Source: Singulisphaera sp. GP187 (GTDB lineage Bacteria; Pseudomonadota; Gammaproteobacteria; Burkholderiales; Burkholderiaceae_C). From it: DNA of 5,242 bases. The notes under the pieces were generated by a model, which ran no database searches, was not told the DNA's origin, and saw nothing but the letters and a program-made list of their open reading frames with translations. Shown here one piece after another: positions 1 to 5,242 of the stretch; the stretch's first letter is position 1, and the number at the start of each line of letters is the position of its first letter. The stretch is taken from positions 1-5,242 of the forward strand of contig CALPYQ020000152.1 in assembly GCA_943327965.2 (NCBI GenBank), written 5' to 3'. A program made the translations under genes and the position numbers.

Positions 1-2203
1 AGCCTTTGCCCACAGCCTTGATGTAGTTGTAGATGGCTTTGTCGGCCGACAAATCGCCAGACAAATCTTTGTGCAAAGCTTGCAATGTTTCCATGGCAAG
101 GTAGGGGTGAACGGCTTCTGCGCCATAACCGGCCAACACGGCAAAGTGATGCACTTCGCGGGCGGTACCGGTTTCAACCACCAAGCCTGCGGTGGTGCGC
201 AAACCTTCACGCACCAAATGCTGGTGAATGGCAGAAAGCGCTAGCAAAGCGGGTGTTGCCACTTGTGTGGGCGACACACCGCGGTCGCTGATGATCAAAA
301 TATTGTGCCCGCCTTTGATGGCGTCCACAGCTTCAGCGCAAAGTGATGCAAGCTTGGCTTCAACACCTTCGCTGCCCCAAGCTGCGGGATAAGTGATGTC
401 CAAGGTAGCACTCTTGAACTTGCCTTGAGTCGACTGTTCGATGTTGCGCAACTTGGCCATGTCAGAAAAGTCGAGCACTGGTTGGCTCACTTCCAAGCGC
501 ATGGGCGGGTTGACTTGGTTGATATCGAGCAAGTTGGGCTTGGGGCCAATGAAGGACACCAAGGACATCACGATGGCTTCGCGAATGGGATCGATGGGAG
601 GGTTGGTCACCTGCGCAAACAACTGCTTGAAGTAGTTGTAAAGCGGTTTGTTTTTGTCTGACAACACAGCCAAGGGGCTGTCATTGCCCATGGAACCCAA
701 GGCTTCTTCACCGGCTTGCGCCATGGGGGCAAGCAAAAACTTGATGTCCTCTTGGGTGGTGCCAAAAGCTTGCTGCAGGTCTAGTAAATTTTGGTCAGAA
801 ACTGGTGCAATGGCTGTGGTTTCTTTGACATCATCTAGTTTGATGCGCAGGTTTTCAATCCACTGCTTGTAGGGCTTGCTGCTGGCCAGGTTCGACTTGA
901 GTTCTTCGTCATCGATCATGCGGCCTTGTTCCAAATCGATCAGGAACATCTTGCCGGGCTGGAGGCGCCATTTGCGAACAATTTTGCTTTCTGGAATAGG
1001 CAATACGCCGGTCTCAGAACCCATGATGACCATGTCGTCGTCGGTGATGCAATAGCGTGAAGGACGCAAACCATTGCGGTCCAAGGTGGCACCAATTTGA
1101 CGGCCATCGGTAAACACAATGGAAGCGGGGCCGTCCCATGGCTCGAGCATGGCCGCGTGGTATTCGTAGAACGCTTTGCGACGCTCGTCCATGGTGTTGT
1201 GGTTTTCCCATGGCTCGGGAATCATCATCATCACGGCTTGGCTAATGGGGTAACCGGCCATGGTGAGCAACTCTAAACAGTTGTCGAAGGTGGCGGTATC
1301 GGATTGGCCGGCAAAACTGATGGGGTAGAGTTTCTGCAGGTCGGTGCCCAAAACGGGTGAGGACATGACGCCTTCACGCGCCTTCATCCAGTTGTAGTTG
1401 CCCTTGACGGTGTTGATCTCACCGTTGTGCGCCACATAGCGGTAAGGGTGGGCCAAGGGCCACTCTGGGAAGGTGTTGGTCGAGAAACGTTGGTGTACCA
1501 AGCCCAAAGCTGAAACGCAACGCTCGTCTTGCAAATCAAGATAGTAGGTACCAACTTGGTCGGCCAACAGCAAGCCTTTGTACACCACGGTACGGCTAGA
1601 CATGCTGGGAATGTAGTACTCATTGCTGTGCTTCAGCTTGAGGTTTTGAATGGCAGCGCTGGCTGTTTTGCGAATGACGTACAGCTTGCGTTCCAAAGCG
1701 TCTTGCACAATCACGTCGGCACCGCGGCCAATGAAGATTTGCTTCAGGATAGGTTCTTTTTCGCGCACCGTGGGCGACATGGGCATGTCACGGTTGACGG
1801 GCACATCGCGCCAGCCCAAGAGCACTTGACCTTCGGCCTTGACGGCTCGCTCAAGTTCTTGCTCGCAGGCCATGCGAGAGGCATGCTCTTTGGGCAGGAA
1901 AACCATGCCCACGCCGTATTCGCCCTGTGCGGGCAAAGTCACACCTTGCTTGGCCATCTCTTCACGGTAGAGGGCATCAGGCAATTGAATCAAGATACCC
2001 GCACCGTCGCCCATCAACTTGTCAGCACCCACCGCACCCCGGTGGTCCAAGTTTTCAAGAATTTTCAGCGCTTGCGTGACGATGGCATGCGTTTTCGCGC
2101 CCTTGATGTGCGCCACAAAGCCCACACCACAAGCGTCGTGTTCTTGTGAAGGGTCATACAGACCCGTTTGTTGCAAAGATGATTTTTCGGCAGCCGAAGT
2201 CAT
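1..2203 (-). CDS. gltB: Glutamate synthase [NADPH] large subunit, N-terminal 734 residues (3' end beyond window)
   Basis: This is the alpha subunit of NADPH-GOGAT, a cytoplasmic enzyme that converts glutamine plus 2-oxoglutarate to two glutamates, working with the GltD subunit. The ATG at 2203 opens an uninterrupted frame to the left edge. A 24-residue propeptide precedes Cys25 (DACGVGF), the expected N-terminal nucleophile of a class II glutamine amidotransferase after processing. Other amidotransferase residues are visible: R239 in HQRFSTN, N260-G261 in HNGEIN (oxyanion hole), D302 in GQSDTATFDN, and LDRNGLRPSRY around 374-384. From about 430 onward the protein matches the GltB central domain (ISDRGVSP, HHFAVLAGYGAEAVHPYLA). 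The FMN/Fe-S synthase domain and the C-terminal beta-helix lie beyond the edge. About 1,500-1,580 residues are usual for the family, so roughly half is present. The start is supported by AGGAG 6 nt upstream. A gltD gene is expected downstream, but this is not seen here. Identity is very secure. Confidence 0.97.
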   Translation of the reverse strand, partial: MTSAAEKSSLQQTGLYDPSQEHDACGVGFVAHIKGAKTHAIVTQALKILENLDHRGAVGADKLMGDGAGILIQLPDALYREEMAKQGVTLPAQGEYGVGMVFLPKEHASRMACEQELERAVKAEGQVLLGWRDVPVNRDMPMSPTVREKEPILKQIFIGRGADVIVQDALERKLYVIRKTASAAIQNLKLKHSNEYYIPSMSSRTVVYKGLLLADQVGTYYLDLQDERCVSALGLVHQRFSTNTFPEWPLAHPYRYVAHNGEINTVKGNYNWMKAREGVMSSPVLGTDLQKLYPISFAGQSDTATFDNCLELLTMAGYPISQAVMMMIPEPWENHNTMDERRKAFYEYHAAMLEPWDGPASIVFTDGRQIGATLDRNGLRPSRYCITDDDMVIMGSETGVLPIPESKIVRKWRLQPGKMFLIDLEQGRMIDDEELKSNLASSKPYKQWIENLRIKLDDVKETTAIAPVSDQNLLDLQQAFGTTQEDIKFLLAPMAQAGEEALGSMGNDSPLAVLSDKNKPLYNYFKQLFAQVTNPPIDPIREAIVMSLVSFIGPKPNLLDINQVNPPMRLEVSQPVLDFSDMAKLRNIEQSTQGKFKSATLDITYPAAWGSEGVEAKLASLCAEAVDAIKGGHNILIISDRGVSPTQVATPALLALSAIHQHLVREGLRTTAGLVVETGTAREVHHFAVLAGYGAEAVHPYLAMETLQALHKDLSGDLSADKAIYNYIKAVGKG

Positions 2204-2209
2204 GGCGCA

Positions 2210-2214
2210 CTCCT
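2210..2214 (-). promoter_or_regulatory. Shine-Dalgarno site of gltB
   Basis: Read on the minus strand the sequence is TAGGAGTGCGCCATG. AGGAG is separated from the ATG by 6 nt, close to optimal. It fixes the gltB start at 2203 and places the propeptide of 24 residues before Cys25. Confidence 0.8.
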
Positions 2215-2236
2215 AGAGAATTTTCGCGGGAAACAG

Positions 2237-2265
2237 AGCATATTGCATTGCAACAAAAATGCCAA
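2237..2265 (-). promoter_or_regulatory. Candidate sigma-70 promoter of gltB
   Basis: On the minus strand TTGGCA (2265-2260; 5 of 6 matches to TTGACA) is followed after exactly 17 bp by TATGCT (2242-2237; 4 of 6 matches to TATAAT, including the first TA and last T). Transcription would start near 2230, giving a leader of about 27 nt that contains the Shine-Dalgarno site. The -35 box lies just outside the inverted repeat of the transposase unit, so the promoter appears to belong to gltB and not to the inserted unit. The call is by eye from consensus matching and spacing only. Confidence 0.5.
2243..2253. promoter_or_regulatory. Perfect palindrome in the gltB promoter spacer (possible operator)
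   Basis: TTGCA-T-TGCAA is an 11-bp perfect palindrome with a single central base. It lies wholly within the 17-bp spacer between the candidate -35 and -10 boxes. A dimeric regulator bound there would block RNA polymerase, as spacer operators do. No known regulator is recognised from this short motif. In AT-rich promoter DNA such a short palindrome can occur by chance. Confidence 0.3.
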
Positions 2266-2271
2266 GAAAAA

Positions 2272-2297
2272 TAATTGGGGTCAGATCAACATTAATT
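2272..2297 (+). repeat. Left copy of the 26-bp inverted repeat (REP-like)
   Basis: The copy begins TAATTGGGGTCAGATC and ends CATTAATT. It is identical, base for base, to the reverse complement of 3105-3130. The flanking bases differ (A at 2271 and T at 2298 against T and C in the other copy), so 26 bp is the full extent of the match. It lies between the transposase 3' end and the gltB promoter. Confidence 0.92.
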
Positions 2298-2319
2298 TCT
2301 TCTTTTTCCCAAAGTCAAT

Positions 2320-2346
2320 TAATTGGGGACAGATCAAAATTGAATT
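2320..2346 (+). repeat. Third, degenerate copy of the flanking repeat, in direct orientation
   Basis: The copy starts TAATTGGGGACAGATCAA and matches the left repeat at 20 of the first 22 positions. The differences are T to A after GGGG and C to A near the end, followed by one inserted G before AATT. It is in the same orientation as the left repeat and offset by exactly 48 bp. It lies between the left end and the transposase stop codon, so the left end of the unit carries two tandem copies and the right end one. Confidence 0.85.
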
Positions 2347-2380
2347 AAAAAGTACTTATTTACAGCTGAATTTCAGCACG

Positions 2381-3082
2381 TTATTGGCTTTTTGGGGGTG
2401 ATTTAAACGGCCGGCCCGCCTTTTGAGGCAGGATGGGGCGTTGCGTTTTCTTTTGCAAAGACTTCAAAAATTCGGGCCGGCCCACAACCCGACCCTTCAA
2501 AACTGACTCCGTCAAATCTTTTTGAATGGCGGCAGACAATCCCGATGTCACAAACTCCGCATACGCAGCTTCTCTAGAAAAGGGCGTATTGCCCAAGCCC
2601 CAATAAAGTGCGTGCGGTGTCACCAATTTGTCGATTTTTTGCCCAATCAGGTGCTTGTAGCTGGACCAATTGAAATCCTCGGCCGCCTCAACAAGCCCTG
2701 CCCTGACTGGATTCAAATCGATATAGGCCATGCAAGTTAAGAGATAGGCCTCCGAATCAACCACAGAAGACTTGTAGCGCCCCTCCCACAAAGTACCGCT
2801 TCGTTTGTGGCGTTTGTTGAAGTAACGCACATAACTTCGGCCAACTGACTGCATCATCAAAGACATGGCCTCATCGCTGGGCGGTGTGAGCAGCATGTGA
2901 AAGTGATTGTCGAGCAGCACAAAGGCGTTGACGGCCACTTTGTGACGTTGCGATTCCTCCAACCACAGGCTGTAAAGCATTTTGCGATCGGCTTCATCAA
3001 GCACGATGGGCTGACGGTTGTTCCCCCGCTGAATGACGTGATGCGGGTAACCTGGAAGGGCTAAACGAGGATGACGGGCCAT
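2381..3082 (-). CDS. REP-associated tyrosine transposase (RAYT), Y1/HUH family
   Basis: This 233-residue protein belongs to the Y1_Tnp superfamily (IS200/IS605-like), whose members cut and join single-stranded DNA through a tyrosine and a metal-binding HUH pair. The N-terminus MARHPRLALPGYPHHVIQRG is typical of the family. The HUH motif is H60-F-H62 in LLDNHFHMLL. A conserved block GTLWEGRYKSS (96-106) follows. Y120 in AYIDLNPVRAGLV is the likely nucleophile, by position and by analogy with the YI.NQ tyrosine of IS200-type enzymes. The C-terminal extension (about 190-233) is basic, with GRP at 201-203 and 223-225, and may bind DNA. Key residues are present and the frame is intact, so it could be active. 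The ATG at 3082 lies 22 bp inside the right repeat and has only a weak ribosome site, suggesting low expression. RAYTs are usually single-copy genes linked to dispersed REP repeats. Confidence 0.93.
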   Translation of the reverse strand: MARHPRLALPGYPHHVIQRGNNRQPIVLDEADRKMLYSLWLEESQRHKVAVNAFVLLDNHFHMLLTPPSDEAMSLMMQSVGRSYVRYFNKRHKRSGTLWEGRYKSSVVDSEAYLLTCMAYIDLNPVRAGLVEAAEDFNWSSYKHLIGQKIDKLVTPHALYWGLGNTPFSREAAYAEFVTSGLSAAIQKDLTESVLKGRVVGRPEFLKSLQKKTQRPILPQKAGRPFKSPPKSQ

Positions 3083-3104
3083 GCCTGAATGCTAACCCGA
3101 AAGG

Positions 3105-3130
3105 AATTAATGTTGATCTGACCCCAATTA
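3105..3130 (-). repeat. Right copy of the 26-bp inverted repeat (REP-like)
   Basis: On the minus strand this copy reads TAATTGGGGTCAGATC and onward, identical over 26 bp to 2272-2297 on the plus strand. Its first three bases (3130-3128) serve as the TAA stop codon of the methyltransferase gene. It ends 22 bp before the transposase ATG, so it also forms most of the transposase leader. Confidence 0.92.
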
Positions 3131-4072
3131 AGGGTAACGCGATGCAAGGGATTCTGAGAGGCCGAATTCGGTCAGGAGGGCGTTGAGGCGGTCGGTGGCG
3201 GCGGCTTTGGGGCGGCCGGTGTAGCGGGCCAGGATGAGTTCGTTTTTCATGCTGTGTTCCCAGCCCACCAGTTCGGTCACGGTTACGGTGTAGCCTTTGG
3301 ACTCGAGGTACAAGCAGCGCAATACATTGGTGAGTTGACTGCCAATTTCACGGGTGTGCAAGGGGTGGCGCCAGAGTTCGGCCAAAGGCGTTCTGGACAA
3401 ATTCAAGGCTTTGTTCTGGCGCAATTTGGCAGCCACTTCGGCTTGGCAGCATGGCACCAAGACCATGGCACGGGCTTTTTTCAGCAGGCCAAAGGCGATG
3501 GCATCGTCGGTGGCGGTATCGCAGGCATGCAATGCGGTCACGACATCTATTTGCGCAGGCATGAGTTCGGACTGCGACGACTCGGCAACAGAGGTGTTCA
3601 AAAAAACCATGCGTTGAAAGTCCAAGCGCTTTGCCAATGCACGCGAGGCTTCCACCAATTCGGCGCGAGTTTCAATGCCGTAAATAGCGCCTTGCGACAA
3701 GGCTTTAAAAAACAAGTCGTAAACAATGAAGCCCAAATAAGATTTGCCAGCGCCATGGTCGGCCAAGGTCAAGCCCTGAGTTTGCGCCGCTGTGCCTGAC
3801 GAAGCTAAAGCAGCTGAGGCAGCTGAGGCAGCTGAGGCACTCAAGTTTGAAGTCTTGACTGCATCCTCTTCCGCCAATTCCTTCAAAATCTTCTCAATGA
3901 ACTGAAACAAATGCAGCACCTGTTTCAGTTTGCGGCGCGAGTCTTGGTTCAGCTTGCCCTCTCGCGTGAGGATGTGCAATTCTTTCAACAACTCAATGGA
4001 TTGCCCGGGACGCAAGTCCAAGTCGAGCGGCTTAGGCTCGTTTGTTTTTGACGATACTGAATTTTTTTTCAT
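3128..4072 (-). CDS. METTL25-like SAM-dependent methyltransferase (Methyltransf_32-type), substrate unknown
   Basis: This 314-residue soluble protein has a Rossmann-type methyltransferase core. The glycine-rich SAM-binding motif is DHGAGKSYLG (105-114), followed by the acidic strand end IETR (133-136). ALHACDTATDDA (180-191) and VPCCQAE (206-212) correspond to the GLHxCGDL and CC motifs of METTL25/RRNAD1-like proteins. The N-terminal 100 residues are helical and charged, joined to the core by a low-complexity Ala/Ser linker (about 78-92). I chose ATG 4072, which lies 4 nt after the upstream stop. An in-frame TTG at 4102 would add ten residues and overlap the DUF1415 gene, and it has no clear ribosome site. 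The stop codon is the outermost TAA of the adjoining repeat, so the native C-terminus may have been altered. The protein is probably co-translated with its upstream neighbours. Its target (RNA, protein or small molecule) cannot be inferred. Confidence 0.8.
   Translation of the reverse strand: MKKNSVSSKTNEPKPLDLDLRPGQSIELLKELHILTREGKLNQDSRRKLKQVLHLFQFIEKILKELAEEDAVKTSNLSASAASAASAALASSGTAAQTQGLTLADHGAGKSYLGFIVYDLFFKALSQGAIYGIETRAELVEASRALAKRLDFQRMVFLNTSVAESSQSELMPAQIDVVTALHACDTATDDAIAFGLLKKARAMVLVPCCQAEVAAKLRQNKALNLSRTPLAELWRHPLHTREIGSQLTNVLRCLYLESKGYTVTVTELVGWEHSMKNELILARYTGRPKAAATDRLNALLTEFGLSESLASRYP
3811..3837 (-). repeat. Three exact tandem copies of a 9-bp unit inside the methyltransferase gene
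   Basis: CAGCTGAGG (plus strand) occurs three times without interruption. On the coding strand this gives repeated Ala-Ser-Ala triplets in the linker between the helical N-terminal part and the SAM-binding core. The following codons (GCT TTA GCT) look like a decayed fourth unit. A 9-bp unit keeps frame, so gain or loss by slippage would change linker length only. Confidence 0.9.
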
Positions 4073-4076
4073 GGTC

Positions 4077-4676
4077 TTATGGTGTTGGCAGTGTGGGGCC
4101 AACCTGCAAAGCTTGCCAACCCGTCAAACCCAGCTCTTGCAGGGTGGTCATATTGGCCTCAAAGATGGCTTCCGCTTCTGGAAAGGCGGCCACCGCTCGG
4201 TCAATGCTGGCCTCGCGAATGAGATGCAAAGTAGGGTAAGGCGATCGATTGGTGAAATTGGTGATGTCATTTTCATCGGTGCCTACAAACTGGTATTGCG
4301 GATGAAAACTGGCAATTTGAATTTCACCTTCAAGCCCCAAGGCTAACAAACAATCATCGGCCACATTCAAAAAATCGTTGTAGTCGTAAAAGTCTTTGAG
4401 CAAATACTGAATGACCAGAATGGTGGTGTCGCGTTTGTCTGGCGAATGGGCTACCAAGTCCTTTAACTCGCGCAGTAAATCATCGCGCAAGGCTTCCAAA
4501 TCTGGCGCGGCACTGACCACGCAATGCACTTGGTCTTTGACATAAACCGCCTTGGCAAACGGGCACAAGTTCAAACCAATGACAGCACGCTCCAACCAGC
4601 GCAAGGTATCTTGCACCATGATGCGCGCCACTTCGCTGGCTGCGTTGTCTGATGCTTCTATATCACTTGAAATCAT
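4077..4676 (-). CDS. DUF1415 family protein
   Basis: This complete 199-residue protein is assigned to the DUF1415 family from its characteristic motifs: VIGLNLCPFA (32-41), ASFHPQYQF (122-130) and NRSPYPTLHLIREAS (143-157). Conserved Cys38, His125 and His151 could form a metal or catalytic site, but that is inference. No signal peptide or membrane segment is seen, so it is probably cytoplasmic. The family has no established biochemical function that I know of. The ATG at 4676 overlaps the TGA of the transporter gene as ATGA, which implies translational coupling; there is no separate strong ribosome site. A second in-frame ATG encodes Met20, but the overlap favours the first. The methyltransferase gene follows after 4 nt. 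Length is typical for the family. Confidence 0.93.
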   Translation of the reverse strand: MISSDIEASDNAASEVARIMVQDTLRWLERAVIGLNLCPFAKAVYVKDQVHCVVSAAPDLEALRDDLLRELKDLVAHSPDKRDTTILVIQYLLKDFYDYNDFLNVADDCLLALGLEGEIQIASFHPQYQFVGTDENDITNFTNRSPYPTLHLIREASIDRAVAAFPEAEAIFEANMTTLQELGLTGWQALQVGPTLPTP

Positions 4677-5242
4677 AGGCTTTGCTTTTTCAAAGTACGC
4701 GCAATGAACAGGGCCAACAGACTACCAAACACACAGCATGTGGCAGTGGCCACCCAAGTCGATTGCCAGCCGCCTGCCCAAGTGGCCAACAGGGCCACCA
4801 AAGGCGGTCCTGCAAATTGACCTGCCGCAGAACCTTGCTGCATCCAACCGACTGTGGTTGACACATTTCGCTCTTGCGGCGCCAAACGCACCGCCAAATA
4901 AAACAGCGTACCAGGCACCAAACCACCGCAACTTGAGAACAACAACACGCCAGCATAACGAAGCCATGGCATGTTCAGAGTGACATCGGAAAAAGCCAAA
5001 AACGCACCCAGCGCCATGGCGGTAAATCCCATCACCAACAACACACTTGGATGCAGGCCTCTTTGCAACAAACGGCCCGACATCATATTGCCCAGTATGT
5101 TGACGGCGGCCGCAAAGGCTGTCAAAAAACCTAAGGTCGCGCCAGACAAACCCGCTTGCGTGTAGATGGACGGCAAGAATCCAACCACCGCCAACCACTG
5201 ACCAGAATACATGCCAAAACACAGCGTGACCCACCACGGCCC
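4673..5242 (-). CDS. MFS transporter, C-terminal 189 residues (5' end beyond window)
   Basis: The frame is open to the right edge (GPWWVTLCFGMYSGQW...), so the ATG at 5212 is an internal methionine and not the start. The 189 residues hold six hydrophobic segments, at roughly 3-25, 34-53, 66-84, 94-119, 138-156 and 162-182. These match the second six-helix half of a 12-helix inner-membrane major facilitator. The loop GNMMSGRLLQRG (51-62) after the second segment resembles the MFS motif-A-like repeat between TM8 and TM9. GGLVPGTLFYL and GWMQQGSAAGQFAGPP are helix-packing glycine/proline-rich stretches usual in CynX-like and sugar- or drug-type MFS proteins. The C-terminus is a short basic tail (LKKQSL). 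The substrate cannot be assigned. It is the first visible gene of the operon and overlaps the DUF1415 start by 4 nt; the promoter must lie outside the window. Confidence 0.9.
   Translation of the reverse strand, partial: GPWWVTLCFGMYSGQWLAVVGFLPSIYTQAGLSGATLGFLTAFAAAVNILGNMMSGRLLQRGLHPSVLLVMGFTAMALGAFLAFSDVTLNMPWLRYAGVLLFSSCGGLVPGTLFYLAVRLAPQERNVSTTVGWMQQGSAAGQFAGPPLVALLATWAGGWQSTWVATATCCVFGSLLALFIARTLKKQSL

Larger units (their letters stand above)
2272..3130 (-). mobile_element. RAYT unit: single Y1 transposase gene between perfect 26-bp inverted repeats
   Basis: The unit is 859 bp from repeat edge to repeat edge and carries one gene, the REP-associated tyrosine transposase at 3082-2381. 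The bounding repeats are identical over 26 bp in inverted orientation, and the match stops on both sides of each copy. This is the classical arrangement of a RAYT flanked by inverted REP-like sequences, known from many proteobacteria. I see no target-site duplication, as expected for the single-strand HUH mechanism. It sits neatly between the methyltransferase gene and the gltB promoter. Whether it moves as a whole or is a domesticated resident cannot be told from one copy. Confidence 0.82.

Noticed and set aside
1529..2149. 206-codon open frame on the plus strand
   Set aside because: It lies wholly antisense to gltB, whose translation shows full family motifs; the antisense protein is rich in His/Gln/Val without recognisable domains, as expected for a codon-bias shadow.
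2365..2377. Hairpin GCTGA-ATT-TCAGC just after the transposase stop as an intrinsic terminator
   Set aside because: The stem is only 5 bp and the first T-run on the transcribed side is about 15 nt away, so it does not meet the usual terminator form.
2260..3142. Target-site duplication around the transposase unit
   Set aside because: Immediate flanks (AAGAAAAA on the left, AGGGTAAC on the right) do not match; HUH elements normally make none.
3254..3799. 181-codon open frame on the plus strand
   Set aside because: It is antisense to the methyltransferase core, including its SAM-binding and CC motifs; the predicted protein has no recognisable family features.
4073..4102. TTG start for the methyltransferase at 4102
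   Set aside because: It adds only MAPHCQHHKT, overlaps the DUF1415 coding end and lacks a ribosome site; ATG 4072 is better placed.
3930..4346. 138-codon plus-strand frame spanning the methyltransferase start and the DUF1415 3' part
   Set aside because: It crosses two well-supported minus-strand genes and has no motif support.
4722..5237. 171-codon minus-strand frame overlapping the transporter
   Set aside because: It is in a different frame from the six-helix MFS translation and reads as Trp/His/Cys-rich nonsense; a shadow frame.
1..5242. CRISPR array, tRNA/rRNA, defence or phage cluster
   Set aside because: No regularly spaced repeats beyond those listed, no cloverleaf or rRNA-like stretches, and all genes are explained by metabolic, transport or transposase families.

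Overview
The window looks like ordinary chromosomal DNA of a betaproteobacterium, most likely order Burkholderiales and perhaps a Comamonadaceae-type bacterium. This rests on the protein style, the gene set and the type of flanking repeat; it is an inference, not a database result. All five supported protein genes read on the minus strand, so the direction of transcription is right to left. No gene on the plus strand is convincing.

Layout in the direction of transcription: (1) 5242-4673 is the C-terminal six-helix half of a major facilitator superfamily (MFS) transporter, cut by the right window edge. (2) 4676-4077 is a complete DUF1415-family protein whose ATG overlaps the transporter stop as ATGA. 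(3) 4072-3128 is a METTL25-like SAM-dependent methyltransferase whose ATG lies 4 nt after the DUF1415 stop. These three form a tightly packed presumed operon. (4) 3130-2272 is a small mobile or REP-like unit: one Y1/HUH REP-associated tyrosine transposase (RAYT) gene between perfect 26-bp inverted repeats, with a third, degenerate repeat copy inside its left end. (5) 2203-1 is the first 734 codons of gltB, the large subunit of NADPH glutamate synthase, running off the left edge. It has a good Shine-Dalgarno site and a plausible sigma-70 promoter just outside the transposase unit.

The most notable feature is how closely the transposase unit fits between its neighbours. The outer end of its right repeat is the TAA stop codon of the methyltransferase gene. 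The outer end of its left repeat lies 6 bp from the predicted -35 box of gltB. The unit therefore separates the transporter/DUF1415/methyltransferase operon from gltB, and may affect termination and read-through between them. A TTGCA-T-TGCAA palindrome fills much of the gltB promoter spacer. A 9-bp triplicated repeat encodes an Ala/Ser linker in the methyltransferase.

GltB's role is well established: it hydrolyses glutamine and passes ammonia to 2-oxoglutarate. The roles of the DUF1415 protein, the methyltransferase target and the transporter substrate cannot be read from the sequence. I see no CRISPR array, defence island, tRNA, rRNA or phage genes, and no clearly new multi-gene system. Gaps between genes are all shorter than 300 bases.
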